Shown here piece after piece: positions 53,806 to 61,827 of a stretch of DNA of 64,000 bases. The stretch covers positions 1 through 64,000 of the forward strand of contig NZ_JAERRF010000023.1 in assembly GCF_016741875.1 (NCBI RefSeq). Reading direction: 5' to 3'. The notes under the pieces were generated by a model. That model saw only the letters and a list, made by a program, of their open reading frames with translations. It was not told the origin of the DNA and ran no database searches. How positions within the stretch are numbered: the stretch's first letter is position 1; each line of letters opens with the position of its first letter. The stretch comes from Streptomyces coffeae. GTDB lineage: Bacteria; Actinomycetota; Actinomycetes; Streptomycetales; Streptomycetaceae. A program made the translations under genes and the position numbers.

Positions 53806-54282
53806 ATGCCCGAGACCTCGTTCGCCCCCTCCTCGATCCGCGCCCTGCCCAGCTGGTTGCTCGGCCGCGCCGCCGCGCGCGGCCACCGGCTGGTGGCCGA
53901 GGCCCTGGCCCGTGAGGGGATGCGGATGATGCACCACGCGGTGCTGTCCGCCGTCGCTGAACGGGGACCGGTGTCCCAGGCGGAGTTGGGGCGCAGCCTC
54001 GGTATCGACCCCAAGGACATGGTCGGAATCGTGACCGACCTGGCGGGGGAGGGCCTGGTCACCCGCACCCCCGACCCCAAGGACCGCCGCAAGAACGCGA
54101 TCGCGATCTCGGAGGAGGGGGAGCGGCGGCTGCGGCGCACCCGGCGGCTCGGGGACGAGGCGAACGACGAGCTGACGGCGGGGCTCAGCGCGGCCGAACG
54201 GAAGCAACTGGTCGCGCTGTTGCGACGGATCGTCGAACCGGGCGAGCCATGCGCACCGGACGGGGACGCGCGGAAGGGCTGA
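53806..54282 (+). CDS. MarR-family regulator
   Basis: A 158-residue winged-helix regulator. MHHAVLSAVAERGPVSQAELGRSLGIDPKDMVGIVTDLAGEGLVTRTPDPKDRR carries the helix-turn-helix and the wing with the DxRR tip. It most likely represses the divergent reductase and itself through the repeat array 34 bases upstream. Its 3' end faces the FdhD gene with a 26-base gap. Confidence 0.92.
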   Translation: MPETSFAPSSIRALPSWLLGRAAARGHRLVAEALAREGMRMMHHAVLSAVAERGPVSQAELGRSLGIDPKDMVGIVTDLAGEGLVTRTPDPKDRRKNAIAISEEGERRLRRTRRLGDEANDELTAGLSAAERKQLVALLRRIVEPGEPCAPDGDARKG

Positions 54283-54308
54283 CCGCTCAGCGGCCCGTCG
54301 CCCGGCCT

Positions 54309-55187
54309 TCAGGCCCCGTCGACCGCGCTCCGCAGGGCGATGCGCTCCTCGCCCGCGTACACGTTCATCGACGTGCCGCGCAGAAAGCCGACCAGGGTCA
54401 GCCCCGTCTCCGCGGCCAGGTCCACGGCCAGCGACGACGGCGCCGAGACCGCCGCCAGCACCGGGATCCCCGCCATCACCGCCTTCTGCGCCAGCTCGAA
54501 CGAGGCGCGCCCGGAGACCAGCAGCACCGCCCCGGACAGCGGCAACAGCCCCTGCTGGAACGCGCGTCCGACCAGCTTGTCCACCGCGTTGTGGCGGCCC
54601 ACGTCCTCCCGTACGTCCAGCAGCTCGCCGTCCGGGGTGAACAGCGCCGCCGCGTGCAGTCCACCGGTCCGGTCGAAGACGCGCTGCGCCGCGCGCAGCC
54701 GGTCGGGCAGGGCGGTGAGCGTCTCCGGCTCGATCCGCACCGCTGCCGCGTCGGCCGCGTCCGCCGTGTCCCTGCCGTCCTCTGTCAATGACCAGCGCGC
54801 GGTGGTCCGCACGGCGTCCAGGCTGGCCTTTCCGCACAGCCCGCACGACGACGTCGTATAGACGTTCCGCTCCAGCGTGATGTCCGGGACGGCGACACCG
54901 GGAGCCAGCGTCACATCCACCACGTTGTAGGTGTTGGAACCGTCCTCGGTCGCGCCCGCGCAGTAGACGATGTTCGCCAGCTCGTCCCGGTGTCCGAGCA
55001 CTCCCTCGCTGACCAGGAAGCCCGCGGCGAGGGCGAAGTCATCACCCGGTGTCCGCATGGTGATCGCCAGCGGTTTGCCGTTCAGCCGGATCTCCAGCGG
55101 TTCCTCGGCCACGAGGGTGTCCGGCCGCGCGCTGACCGCGCCGTCCCGGACGCGGATGACCCGGCGCCGCTCGGTGACCCGTCCCAT
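54309..55187 (-). CDS. fdhD: Formate dehydrogenase accessory sulfurtransferase FdhD
   Basis: A 292-residue FdhD. EEPLEIRLNGKPLAITMRTPGDDFALAAGFLVSEG (about 29-63) is the family start, the redox motif CGLCG in TSSCGLCGKAS is near 115, and VREDVGRHNAVDKLVG is near 195. It hands sulfur from IscS to the molybdenum cofactor of formate dehydrogenase, which is not in the window. The start at MGRVTERRR (55187) matches the family; a longer frame upstream does not. Confidence 0.95.
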   Translation of the reverse strand: MGRVTERRRVIRVRDGAVSARPDTLVAEEPLEIRLNGKPLAITMRTPGDDFALAAGFLVSEGVLGHRDELANIVYCAGATEDGSNTYNVVDVTLAPGVAVPDITLERNVYTTSSCGLCGKASLDAVRTTARWSLTEDGRDTADAADAAAVRIEPETLTALPDRLRAAQRVFDRTGGLHAAALFTPDGELLDVREDVGRHNAVDKLVGRAFQQGLLPLSGAVLLVSGRASFELAQKAVMAGIPVLAAVSAPSSLAVDLAAETGLTLVGFLRGTSMNVYAGEERIALRSAVDGA

Positions 55188-55333
55188 GTCGATCAGTCCC
55201 GCTTCCGTGTGTGGTTCCGTACCGTCCCATTGTCCGGTACGGGCCCCGTCCGGCACCGGCCCCGTCCCGGCCCCGTCGGGCAACGGTCGCGGGAGGGCCG
55301 TGCACACGGCGCCGAGCAGCGTCCGGCGTTCGC

Positions 55334-55612
55334 TCAACGCGCCATACGCTCCACCGCCTCCTTGGCCTCCAGCAGGTCCGCGTCGGTGAGCTGCCGGTAG
55401 ACCTTGATGGCCTCGATCTTCTTGTCCTCCCGCACCAGCCTCGTCACCTCATCCATGCCGGGCTGGTCCATGGTGATCCCCAGGTGGTCCATGACCAGAT
55501 CGACCTTGCGCTCGATCCGCGCGGCCCTGCGGTCCAGGCGCCGGATCCTGCTCTCGAAGGCGGGGTAGAGCAGGGCGACACCGAAAAGCATGACGTACAC
55601 AGCAATTTCCAT
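55334..55612 (-). CDS. Small membrane-anchored protein with L7/L12 C-terminal-like domain
   Basis: A 92-residue protein. The N-terminus has one hydrophobic segment (MEIAVYVMLFGVALLYPAF), then a basic stretch (RIRRLDRRAARIERKVD) and a C-terminal part (KKIEAIKVYRQLTDADLLEAKEAVERMA) like the ribosomal L7/L12 C-terminal fold. Such proteins are common in Streptomyces and of unknown role. A GTG start at 55660 would add 16 residues; neither start has a strong ribosome site. Confidence 0.7.
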   Translation of the reverse strand: MEIAVYVMLFGVALLYPAFESRIRRLDRRAARIERKVDLVMDHLGITMDQPGMDEVTRLVREDKKIEAIKVYRQLTDADLLEAKEAVERMAR

Positions 55613-56033
55613 GGTCGGCAAGAGTAACTGCACGTCTTCCTCGGAGAAATGAGGAGACACCCAGTACAGGGCCGGTCCGCGCGCCCACCACCCGGGTCAT
55701 CTCCGCGCCACGGGACAGTACGCCCTTGCGTACGGACCTCGCACGTGGCGTCACGCTCCGTAGGGAAGATCTCGTCGGCGGCGTGGCGCCTTCGTCGGCG
55801 GTGAGCTGCTGGTCCGGGCCGTTACGGAGGGCCCGGCGGCCGAGCGACTCCCCGGAAACGTCCCCGACCACCACCTGATTCCGGACTGACACCGAGCGTG
55901 ACAATCATCCGCCCCGGGCCCACGTCACCCCAGGTCGGCGGGGCCGGGGGCGGTGTGCATACGCAGGTGAAACGCACTCCAAAACCTTGGTATCGTTGTC
56001 CATGTCGCCGCGGGGAACCGCGGGGCACACCTT
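55613..56033. other. Intergenic region before tRNA-Leu
   Basis: About 420 bases. It should hold the promoter of the tRNA gene (about 55975-56030) and of the L7/L12-like gene. The GC-rich bases around 55905-55955 could form an imperfect hairpin. No credible coding frame. Confidence 0.4.
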
Positions 56034-56118
56034 GTCCGGGTGGCGGAATGGCAGACGCGCTAGCTTGAGGTGCTAGTGCCCTTTATCGGGCGTGGGGGTT
56101 CAAGTCCCCCCTCGGACA
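56034..56118 (+). tRNA. tRNA-Leu (anticodon GAG)
   Basis: An 85-base leucine tRNA with long variable arm. Acceptor GTCCGGG pairs with CTCGGAC (one G-T). The anticodon stem CTAGC/GCTAG holds the loop TTGAGGT, giving anticodon GAG for CUC and CUU codons. The T arm is GGGGG-TTCAAGT-CCCCC. The discriminator is A at 56118 and CCA is not encoded. Confidence 0.95.
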
Positions 56119-56131
56119 CGATCAATACGAC

Positions 56132-56170
56132 ACGAGGTGTCGGCCGGGATTCGGCCGACACCTCGTTTTT
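56132..56170 (+). terminator. Intrinsic terminator after tRNA-Leu
   Basis: ACGAGGTGTCGGCC (56132-56145) and GGCCGACACCTCGT (56153-56166) form a perfect 14-bp stem with a 7-base loop followed by TTTT. A clear factor-independent terminator with a T-tract, rare in this GC-rich window. Confidence 0.93.
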
Positions 56171-56662
56171 GTGCTCGTGTTTTGGTGATCGCGCGGAGGT
56201 CGGGCGCGGCCCGAGTCGTCGGCTCGTCGAGGCGGCAGAGCCGAAAAGGCACATGAAGAAAGCAGGGCAGGAATTCCGGGCGGGCGAGGAAGAGCGCGCG
56301 TCCGGAATTTTGTGCTCAGGATTCAATGGGCGTGTCCACTGACGCGCCAACGCATGTGCCCTCGATGACCTCCGGCTGTTCTGTGGTGACGTACTGGGCC
56401 GCCGTGCTGATGGCGGTAATCCCTTCAGCGTCCGAGGGGCGGATCGTGTTACCCGGATGGGGTCGGGGGTGCGATGCGGGGAGCAATGGCCAGGGAGTAA
56501 CACGGATTTGGCGTGCGACGCTGTGCGTACTACCGATGGATCATCGGTGCGCGTCCTTCCTGATCGATTCCCGGTCCCCCCCGGTTCAGGTTGACAGGGC
56601 GCGTGGCGCGGGCGGGTGCACGTCATCCGCCCGCGCCCGTCCCTCAGCTCGTCCGCATGGCG
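56171..56662. other. Intergenic region after tRNA-Leu
   Basis: About 490 bases between the tRNA terminator and the next terminator. Composition is uneven, with AT-richer patches near 56240-56340. I see no integrase, direct repeat of the tRNA end, or credible gene. Confidence 0.4.
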
Positions 56663-56701
56663 GCGGCCGGTATCCCTTCCAGGAGAAGGGATACCGGCCG
56701 C
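56663..56701 (-). terminator. Terminator after the small membrane protein gene
   Basis: Two 17-base arms (56663-56679 and 56685-56701) pair perfectly around a 5-base loop, 22 bases past the stop of the membrane protein gene. A very stable hairpin with no T-tract. Confidence 0.8.
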
Positions 56702-56723
56702 GATACCGGTGGCGGAGCGGACG

Positions 56724-57125
56724 TCAGAGGCGCCGCACCCATGCCGCGGCGCCGTGGCCGATGGCCAGGTAAATCACCGCGGGCAGTGCGTAGTTGAAGA
56801 AGACCCGCACGTTCTCCGTGTCCATCGTGAAGATGTCCTGCGACCACCAGGCGAGCCAGTCGGCCATACCGTGAACGAAGTCGACGAAGACATTCGCCTG
56901 ATTCGCGTCGAGCAGGTACAGCAGGATCCACAACGCCAGAAAACCCGCGGCGATGTCCGCGACGGTGTGAATGACCAGCGCTGTCCTGTCTGTCCCGAGA
57001 CCCCTCGCATTGCCTGCCCGGCGCCGAGGGGCGGCATGGGGAGTGCTGGAGTCGTCAGGGTATGGGCGATGTGCATTGTTGTTGTGCGGACCGTTTTCCG
57101 CTCTGTAGCCATGGGGATAACTCAT
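56724..57125 (-). CDS. Small membrane protein, unknown
   Basis: A 133-residue protein. A hydrophilic N-terminus of about 45 residues, rich in Pro, His and Arg, precedes one segment (VIHTVADIAAGFLALWILLYLLD) and a second (VFFNYALPAVIYLAIGHGAAAWV), so both ends are probably on the cytoplasmic side. Between them is FVDFVHGMADWLAWWSQDIF. I recognise no function; similar small two-TM proteins are common in Streptomyces. Confidence 0.8.
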   Translation of the reverse strand: MSYPHGYRAENGPHNNNAHRPYPDDSSTPHAAPRRRAGNARGLGTDRTALVIHTVADIAAGFLALWILLYLLDANQANVFVDFVHGMADWLAWWSQDIFTMDTENVRVFFNYALPAVIYLAIGHGAAAWVRRL

Positions 57126-57312
57126 GAGCCTCCTCTTGCCGGACCGGCCCCGCCGAAACCTTCTTCACAGTCGTTTCACACCGGCTTTCTCGGCGCGTTA
57201 TCAATTCTTCTCAGGAGCACATCCATCTGCCTGCCCGGTGATCTTTTGAGGCGGCGTCAGCTATGAAATATCCGCGGGTAGTTGTCGTTTCACGGTGTGG
57301 ACCGGATGAGCC

Positions 57313-57711
57313 CTACTTGTCCGTCACGGAGAACCCGCCGCGGATGCCGTCACCGACCATGCCCGGTTTGCAGGCGGTCGTGTAGGACCCGGCCTTGGTG
57401 ACCTTCACCTTCATGGTGCGCGAGATGCCGGGGCCGATGCCCTCGACTTCGCTGACCACCTTCTTGTCCGGGCTGTAGAGGTAGAACTCGGTGATCTTGC
57501 TGCCCTCGTTGGTGATCTTGAAGGCGATGGACCCCGTGGGTGCGGAGGTCCGGGAGAGCTCGCAGGCGTCATCGGCCGCCCGGACGCTGATGGCCCCCGA
57601 CGTGCCGCCGTCGCCGCCCTTCTCCGCGCAGGCGGTCAGCAGGGTGAGCGGGGTCACGGCCAGCAGGCTCAGAGCGGCGGGGCGCGTCAGACGTGAGAGA
57701 CGTGAGATCAA
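57313..57711 (-). CDS. Cupredoxin-like lipoprotein (EfeO N-terminal type)
   Basis: A 132-residue lipoprotein. The signal ends in the lipobox LLTAC (cysteine about 28). The remainder is an EfeO-type cupredoxin domain: ISVRAADDACELSRTSAPTGSIAFKITNEGSKITEFYLYSPD and a final SYTTACKPGMVGDGIRGGFSV. The start is TTG at 57711, set by AAGGAG 6 bases upstream. Stand-alone EfeO cupredoxin proteins are tied to iron or copper handling. It is divergent from an iron-box-controlled Fe2+ binding lipoprotein, which supports a metal uptake role. Confidence 0.82.
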   Translation of the reverse strand: MISRLSRLTRPAALSLLAVTPLTLLTACAEKGGDGGTSGAISVRAADDACELSRTSAPTGSIAFKITNEGSKITEFYLYSPDKKVVSEVEGIGPGISRTMKVKVTKAGSYTTACKPGMVGDGIRGGFSVTDK

Positions 57712-57913
57712 GGCAGGCTCCTTCGGTCGATATGCGGCGATGGGTAGTGGGTAGCTGTCCGGATCCTGTGCCCGGACCGCTGCTCCCTTGCTCGAAGCGG
57801 CGGCAGAGAGGCCGCTCAACTTCCTTACTGGCCAGCCGAGTACATCAAGAAGTGCCGGATATGCCGTGAGGTGTCCGCATTGTCTGGCACCTTGACGAGT
57901 GCACAGCAGGGCC

Positions 57914-57932
57914 TTAGGTTCGCCTTACCTTA
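57914..57932. promoter_or_regulatory. Iron box (DmdR/IdeR type)
   Basis: TTAGGTTCGCCTTACCTTA matches the 19-bp DtxR-family consensus TTAGGTTAGGCTAACCTAA at all but four positions. It lies 23 bases before the start of the Fe2+ binding lipoprotein gene, so it should block transcription when iron is plentiful. Confidence 0.82.
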
Positions 57933-57955
57933 CCCCGCACCGAAAGATTTCAGCC

Positions 57956-58576
57956 ATGCCCAAGTCCCCGCTGCGCCCGCTCGCTCTGACCGCGTTGCTC
58001 GCTCTCGCCGTGACGGCGTGCGGCAGCAGTGATTCCGGCAACACCGACTCAGCCGACAAGACGGCAGGCAAGACCCAGGCGAAGGACGCCGTGCCGGCCG
58101 GTGTGGCGCAGCAGTACACCGTGCTCAAAGCGGAGATCGACGCCCGAGGCGGGGAGACCAAGGCCGGGGAGTACCGCATCGGCTACATCGTCGAGGCCGC
58201 CGAGCCGTGGTTCCAGGGCGAGCACGGCGCCCACGGGAAGCTGGTCAACCGCGAGCCCACCAAGAACGAGACCCACCACATCGAGATCATTCCGATGGAG
58301 GCCAAGACCGGCCGCATCGTGCCGGACATTCCGATCAAGCTCGAGGTCATCGACGCCAAGGGCAAGGTCGTCCAGGCCCAGGACCTGAACTTCTACCACG
58401 CCCAGTTCTTCCACTACGCGAACAACTTCTCCATCCCCACCGCCGGCAAGTACACCCTCCGCGCCACGTTGCAGCCGCCGACCTTCCTGCGGCACGGCGC
58501 CAGCGGCGAAAAGCCGGCGCTGAGCGAAAAGGTCACCGCCACGTTCAGCAACGTGGAACTGAAGCCCGAGAGCTGA
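57956..58576 (+). CDS. Periplasmic-type Fe2+ binding lipoprotein (P19/Tp34 family)
   Basis: A 206-residue lipoprotein. The signal ends in a lipobox (AVTAC, Cys about 22). The mature domain matches the Fe2+ transport protein family: EYRIGYIVEAAEPWF, THHIEIIPMEAKTGRIVPDIPIKLEVID, then DLNFYHAQFFHYANNFSIPTAGKYTLRA. The Glu, Met and His residues in these stretches are the usual metal ligands. An iron box sits just upstream. The membrane protein gene follows 2 bases behind, so they are co-transcribed and probably work together. Confidence 0.87.
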   Translation: MPKSPLRPLALTALLALAVTACGSSDSGNTDSADKTAGKTQAKDAVPAGVAQQYTVLKAEIDARGGETKAGEYRIGYIVEAAEPWFQGEHGAHGKLVNREPTKNETHHIEIIPMEAKTGRIVPDIPIKLEVIDAKGKVVQAQDLNFYHAQFFHYANNFSIPTAGKYTLRATLQPPTFLRHGASGEKPALSEKVTATFSNVELKPES

Positions 58577-58578
58577 CC

Positions 58579-59202
58579 GTGAATCTGACGTCCGAAAAAC
58601 AGCCGGGCCCTCCGGCCGCCCCGCACACCGGGGCGCCGGAGCGGCCTCCGGCTGTCGGCCCCGAAGCCCATGAGCGCACGGAGCACGCGCCCCTGCCGTC
58701 CTGGTCGCTGATGGTGCTCGGGGTCCTGAGCTCTCTCGCCCTGGCCGCCGTGTGCTGGACGTCCGGTCACGTCCACCCTGATCCCGCCTTGCGGGCGGTG
58801 GCCCGCTTCGTGCATGTCGCGGCCCTCGTCGTGAGCTTGGGCGCCGTGCTCGCCGTGGACTGGTTCGCCGTTCTCTGGCTGCTCGGCCGCCGCCGTTTGA
58901 CCGACATCCTGAGCACGGCCGCCACGCTTCAGGGCCCGATCTGGGCCGGGCTGGCCGGGCTGGTGGCCACCGGCATGTTCCTCAGCCCCGATCTGACCTC
59001 GAGGCTGACGCTCATCAAGCTGGGAATCGTCCTGGTCATCACCTTCAACGGGCTGTACGCCCACCGGCTCGGCCGCCACCTCGACCGATACCGGGACGCG
59101 TCGGTGCCGCGCGGTCTGGTGTTCCGGTCGGGAGTCACCGCTGCCATCAGCCAGCTCGGCTGGTGGGGTGCCACCCTGATCGGCCACCTCAACAGTCAGT
59201 GA
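58579..59202 (+). CDS. Integral membrane protein, CopD-like, in iron operon
   Basis: A 207-residue protein starting GTG, 2 bases after the previous stop. A Pro-rich N-terminus of about 40 residues is followed by about five TM segments (SLMVLGVLSSLALAAVCW; FVHVAALVVSLGAVLAVDWFAVLWLL; GLAGLVATGMFL; LIKLGIVLVITFNGLYA; ISQLGWWGATLIG). His residues in TM2 and in YAHRLGRH suggest heme or metal contact, as in CopD-type proteins. It is probably the membrane partner of the Fe2+ lipoprotein. The 3' end overlaps the convergent ATPase gene by 14 bases. Confidence 0.75.
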   Translation: MNLTSEKQPGPPAAPHTGAPERPPAVGPEAHERTEHAPLPSWSLMVLGVLSSLALAAVCWTSGHVHPDPALRAVARFVHVAALVVSLGAVLAVDWFAVLWLLGRRRLTDILSTAATLQGPIWAGLAGLVATGMFLSPDLTSRLTLIKLGIVLVITFNGLYAHRLGRHLDRYRDASVPRGLVFRSGVTAAISQLGWWGATLIGHLNSQ

Positions 59203-61180
59203 TGACCGGCATGACCCGGACCACGGAGTTGGCCTGACGGGACACCTGCTTGATCGTCGCCTTGATGCCGAGGCGGCGGATGGCCTCCTCCAGCCGGGTG
59301 TCATGGGTGAAGACGACCACCTGCCGGTGCCGAGCGTAGAGGTCCAGGAGCCGGGCCAGGCCGTCGACCTTTTCCGGGTCCATGGACTGGACCGGGTCGT
59401 CGATCAGCAGGAACTTGAACGGGCTGCTCTCATGCGTGGCCCGCGGCACGAACAGGGACAGCGCCAGTGAGTGCAGCTCGCCCTGGCTCATGACGCCGAA
59501 CGCGGGCGCGTCCACCGCGTCGACCGCGACATCCAGCACCACCTTGCGCGCGTTGGCCGTCCCCGCGAGGCCGACCGAACCCAGCGAGACATTGCTGCGC
59601 TCGCACAGCAGCTTCCACACCGTCTGCGACTGGTCGGCGATCGGCCCGAGACGCTCCTCACGCAGCTCGTCCGTGAACTTCCGCAACCACGCCCGCGCGG
59701 CCTTGATCTGCTTGATCCGGGGCAACGCCCGCTCAGCGGCCTCGGCGTGCCGCAGCCACTCGGTGAGGCGCCCCACGACGCTCTGCCAACGGCCGTCCTG
59801 CTCGTCGAGACGCCGCGTGGCGTCCTCGCTCACCCGGCGGCAGGCATCGCCGATCGCTGCCTCGGCGCGCTCCACCCGGTCCGCCAGCTCCCGCGGCTCC
59901 AGCACCGCACGGCACGCGACCCAGTCGCGCCAGAGGGCGGCGAGCGACGGTTCGTCGCCCTGGAGCCATTCCGGGACGGGGTGCACCGTGTCCTGGACCG
60001 CTTGCACCGCGGCCGTCAACTCCCGTTGTACGCCCTGGGCCTGGGCCGCCTCTGCCTGGAGTCGCTCGACCTGCGCGCGGGCGCCCTCCGCCCAGCTCGC
60101 GTCGAACCGGTCACCGCTGCCGCACACCGGGCACTCGGTGGCGCCGGGGTGGCGGCGGTGACGGTCCAGCGCCTTTTCCAGCAACTCGATCAGCTGCCGC
60201 GCGTCCTCCGCGGAGCTGTACCGCAACCCCTCCGCGTCAGCGGCCGCCTTCCGGAGCCGGGTCACGGCGGCGGCCACGGCCACTCGGTCGGGACCCTTGA
60301 GGTCGGCCAGGCGGCGCAGCCGGGCGAGCGCGGTGTCGTCGGCCACGGCGCTTCCGCTGAGCAGCAGACGCACCCGGTCGACGTCGGGACGACGACCGCT
60401 GAGCGCGGTGACCGCCTCGGCGGCACGCGGGTCGTCATGGTTCGACAGTTCGCCCACAACGGTCTCCGTCAGCGTCGTGAACGCCGTGACCTCGTCGTTC
60501 AGCGACTTGAGCAGGACACGCGCCTGCTTGTCGGTGTCGCTCAGCAGTTCAAGGCCCAGGAGCTGAGCGAGCGCGTCGTGCAGCGCGGTGAGCGGCCCGC
60601 TGATCGTCGCCCCGAGCTCGCTGTACGGAAGGAACGGCCGGTACAGCGATATCTGTTCGGGGTCGACGACCTCGTGCAGCGCGGAGGCCGCCCCCTCGAC
60701 CTCGATGTGGCAGTCGTCCAGACCCGTGCCGCTCCAGCGGCGACGAACGGTGATCGAAGTGCTCTCGCCATCGGCGTGCAGTTGGACGGCCACCTGCGGA
60801 TCGACGTTGTCGTGCAGATTGCGCCAGCCCTGCTTCCAGATCTGAGTCCGGTCCTGCCAGCGGTAGTTGCTCCCCGTCAGCGCCATCTCGGCGGCTTCGG
60901 CGAGGCTGGACTTCCCGGAGCCATTGCGTCCGGCGATGACCGTCAGCCCCGGCTCGGGCTGGAGGTCGAGGGTGACAGCGGGCCCGATGCCGCGCCATCC
61001 GGCCGCTGTAATGGACTGGAGGTAGAGGAGACGGCTGCGCCCTTCGCCCCTGACCGGCGCCTCCGGTACGAGGTCCCGCAGCACCTCCTGCGCCTCGGGT
61101 GCGAGGCGGGATGCGGACAGACGGCCGAGCAGGGTGTCCCGCAGGGACACGGGGGGAGGGACGGTGATTCCGTCGGACAT
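59189..61180 (-). CDS. SMC/Rad50-like ATPase with zinc hook, orphan
   Basis: A 663-residue ABC-type ATPase. Walker A GRNGSGKS (84-91) follows the core beta strands. A helical arm leads to a CPVC zinc hook (Cys350, Cys353) at mid-length and back. The signature is MSQGELHSLALSLFV (564-578), Walker B is FLLIDDPVQSMD with Asp594, and the H-loop is FTHDTR with His626. It looks complete and active. Short single-hook SMC-like ATPases of this kind often belong to DNA repair or anti-phage systems such as those with a nuclease partner. No nuclease gene is adjacent: upstream is an HATPase protein, downstream a convergent iron operon. Confidence 0.85.
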   Translation of the reverse strand: MSDGITVPPPVSLRDTLLGRLSASRLAPEAQEVLRDLVPEAPVRGEGRSRLLYLQSITAAGWRGIGPAVTLDLQPEPGLTVIAGRNGSGKSSLAEAAEMALTGSNYRWQDRTQIWKQGWRNLHDNVDPQVAVQLHADGESTSITVRRRWSGTGLDDCHIEVEGAASALHEVVDPEQISLYRPFLPYSELGATISGPLTALHDALAQLLGLELLSDTDKQARVLLKSLNDEVTAFTTLTETVVGELSNHDDPRAAEAVTALSGRRPDVDRVRLLLSGSAVADDTALARLRRLADLKGPDRVAVAAAVTRLRKAAADAEGLRYSSAEDARQLIELLEKALDRHRRHPGATECPVCGSGDRFDASWAEGARAQVERLQAEAAQAQGVQRELTAAVQAVQDTVHPVPEWLQGDEPSLAALWRDWVACRAVLEPRELADRVERAEAAIGDACRRVSEDATRRLDEQDGRWQSVVGRLTEWLRHAEAAERALPRIKQIKAARAWLRKFTDELREERLGPIADQSQTVWKLLCERSNVSLGSVGLAGTANARKVVLDVAVDAVDAPAFGVMSQGELHSLALSLFVPRATHESSPFKFLLIDDPVQSMDPEKVDGLARLLDLYARHRQVVVFTHDTRLEEAIRRLGIKATIKQVSRQANSVVRVMPVITDC

Positions 61181-61232
61181 CGCTCTGCTCCTTGTGCGGG
61201 CAACGGGAGTTGGCGGTCGGGCCCGGACAACT

Positions 61233-61667
61233 TTATGAGCTTGGGTCCAGCTCGGCCCATACGGTCTTGCCCACGCACTCGTGGGGTTGCGTACCCCAGC
61301 GGTCGGCGAACGCGGCGACCAGATGCAGACCGCGCCCCGTTTCGCTGTCCGGACCCGGGACCGGCCCCAGAGTGGGCAGCTTCTCGCCGAGCGTGTCGGC
61401 GACCTCGATGCGGAGCGTCCCCGTTGCCTCGTGGTGCGTGAGGGTGAGCCGGAAGTCGCGGCCCTGGACGCGCCCGTGCGATGCCGCGTTCGCGGCCAGT
61501 TCGGCGATGACCCCCTCGGCGCGTCCCGCGAGGCTCGGCGACACCGGCCAGGTACGGAGCTGTTCCACGGCGAACAGCCGCGCGAGCCGGGCCCCGCGCC
61601 GGGTGGAGGACAGGCGCTGGGTGAAGAGTCGTGGGATGGGAGGGAGTTGGGGCGTGCTGACGTTCAT
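61233..61667 (-). CDS. HATPase-fold ATP-binding protein (RsbW-like)
   Basis: A 144-residue GHKL ATPase of the anti-sigma RsbW/SpoIIAB type. The N box is ELAANAASHG (about 55-64) and the G2 box GRGLHLVAAFADRWG (about 111-125). Hundreds of such stand-alone proteins occur in Streptomyces genomes, usually beside a DUF5753 XRE regulator and DUF397 proteins, as here across the divergent promoter. A kinase or anti-sigma role is inferred from the fold only. Confidence 0.88.
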   Translation of the reverse strand: MNVSTPQLPPIPRLFTQRLSSTRRGARLARLFAVEQLRTWPVSPSLAGRAEGVIAELAANAASHGRVQGRDFRLTLTHHEATGTLRIEVADTLGEKLPTLGPVPGPDSETGRGLHLVAAFADRWGTQPHECVGKTVWAELDPSS

Positions 61668-61714
61668 GGGGCCACGGTGGCGGCTGCGCGGGGCCCTCGC
61701 CAGCAGCGGCGCGC

Positions 61715-61733
61715 GTACGCTGCGTCAGCGTAC
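61715..61733. promoter_or_regulatory. Inverted repeat in the HATPase/XRE divergent promoter
   Basis: GTACGCTG (61715-61722), CGT, CAGCGTAC (61726-61733): a perfect 8-bp inverted repeat 48 bases before the HATPase ATG and 95 bases before the XRE gene. A likely binding site for the XRE regulator. Confidence 0.5.
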
Positions 61734-61827
61734 ATGCGCGTTCGGTGGACGGTACGCCGGTGATGCCGTCACGCTGGGTGAGTCGAGCGCGGGGGCCTCG
61801 TACGTACGCATATGGAGGTGGCCGTGT

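Noticed and set aside
56060..56626. A 188-codon minus-strand frame overlapping tRNA-Leu
   Set aside because: It runs through the tRNA and its terminator, and its codon use is abnormal.
56034..56662. tRNA-Leu as an attachment site of an integrated element
   Set aside because: No integrase and no direct repeat of the tRNA 3' end is seen in the window.
59471..61441. A 656-codon plus-strand frame over the SMC-like ATPase
   Set aside because: It is antisense to a gene with complete Walker and signature motifs; its product is Arg/Gly/Val-rich without any fold signal.
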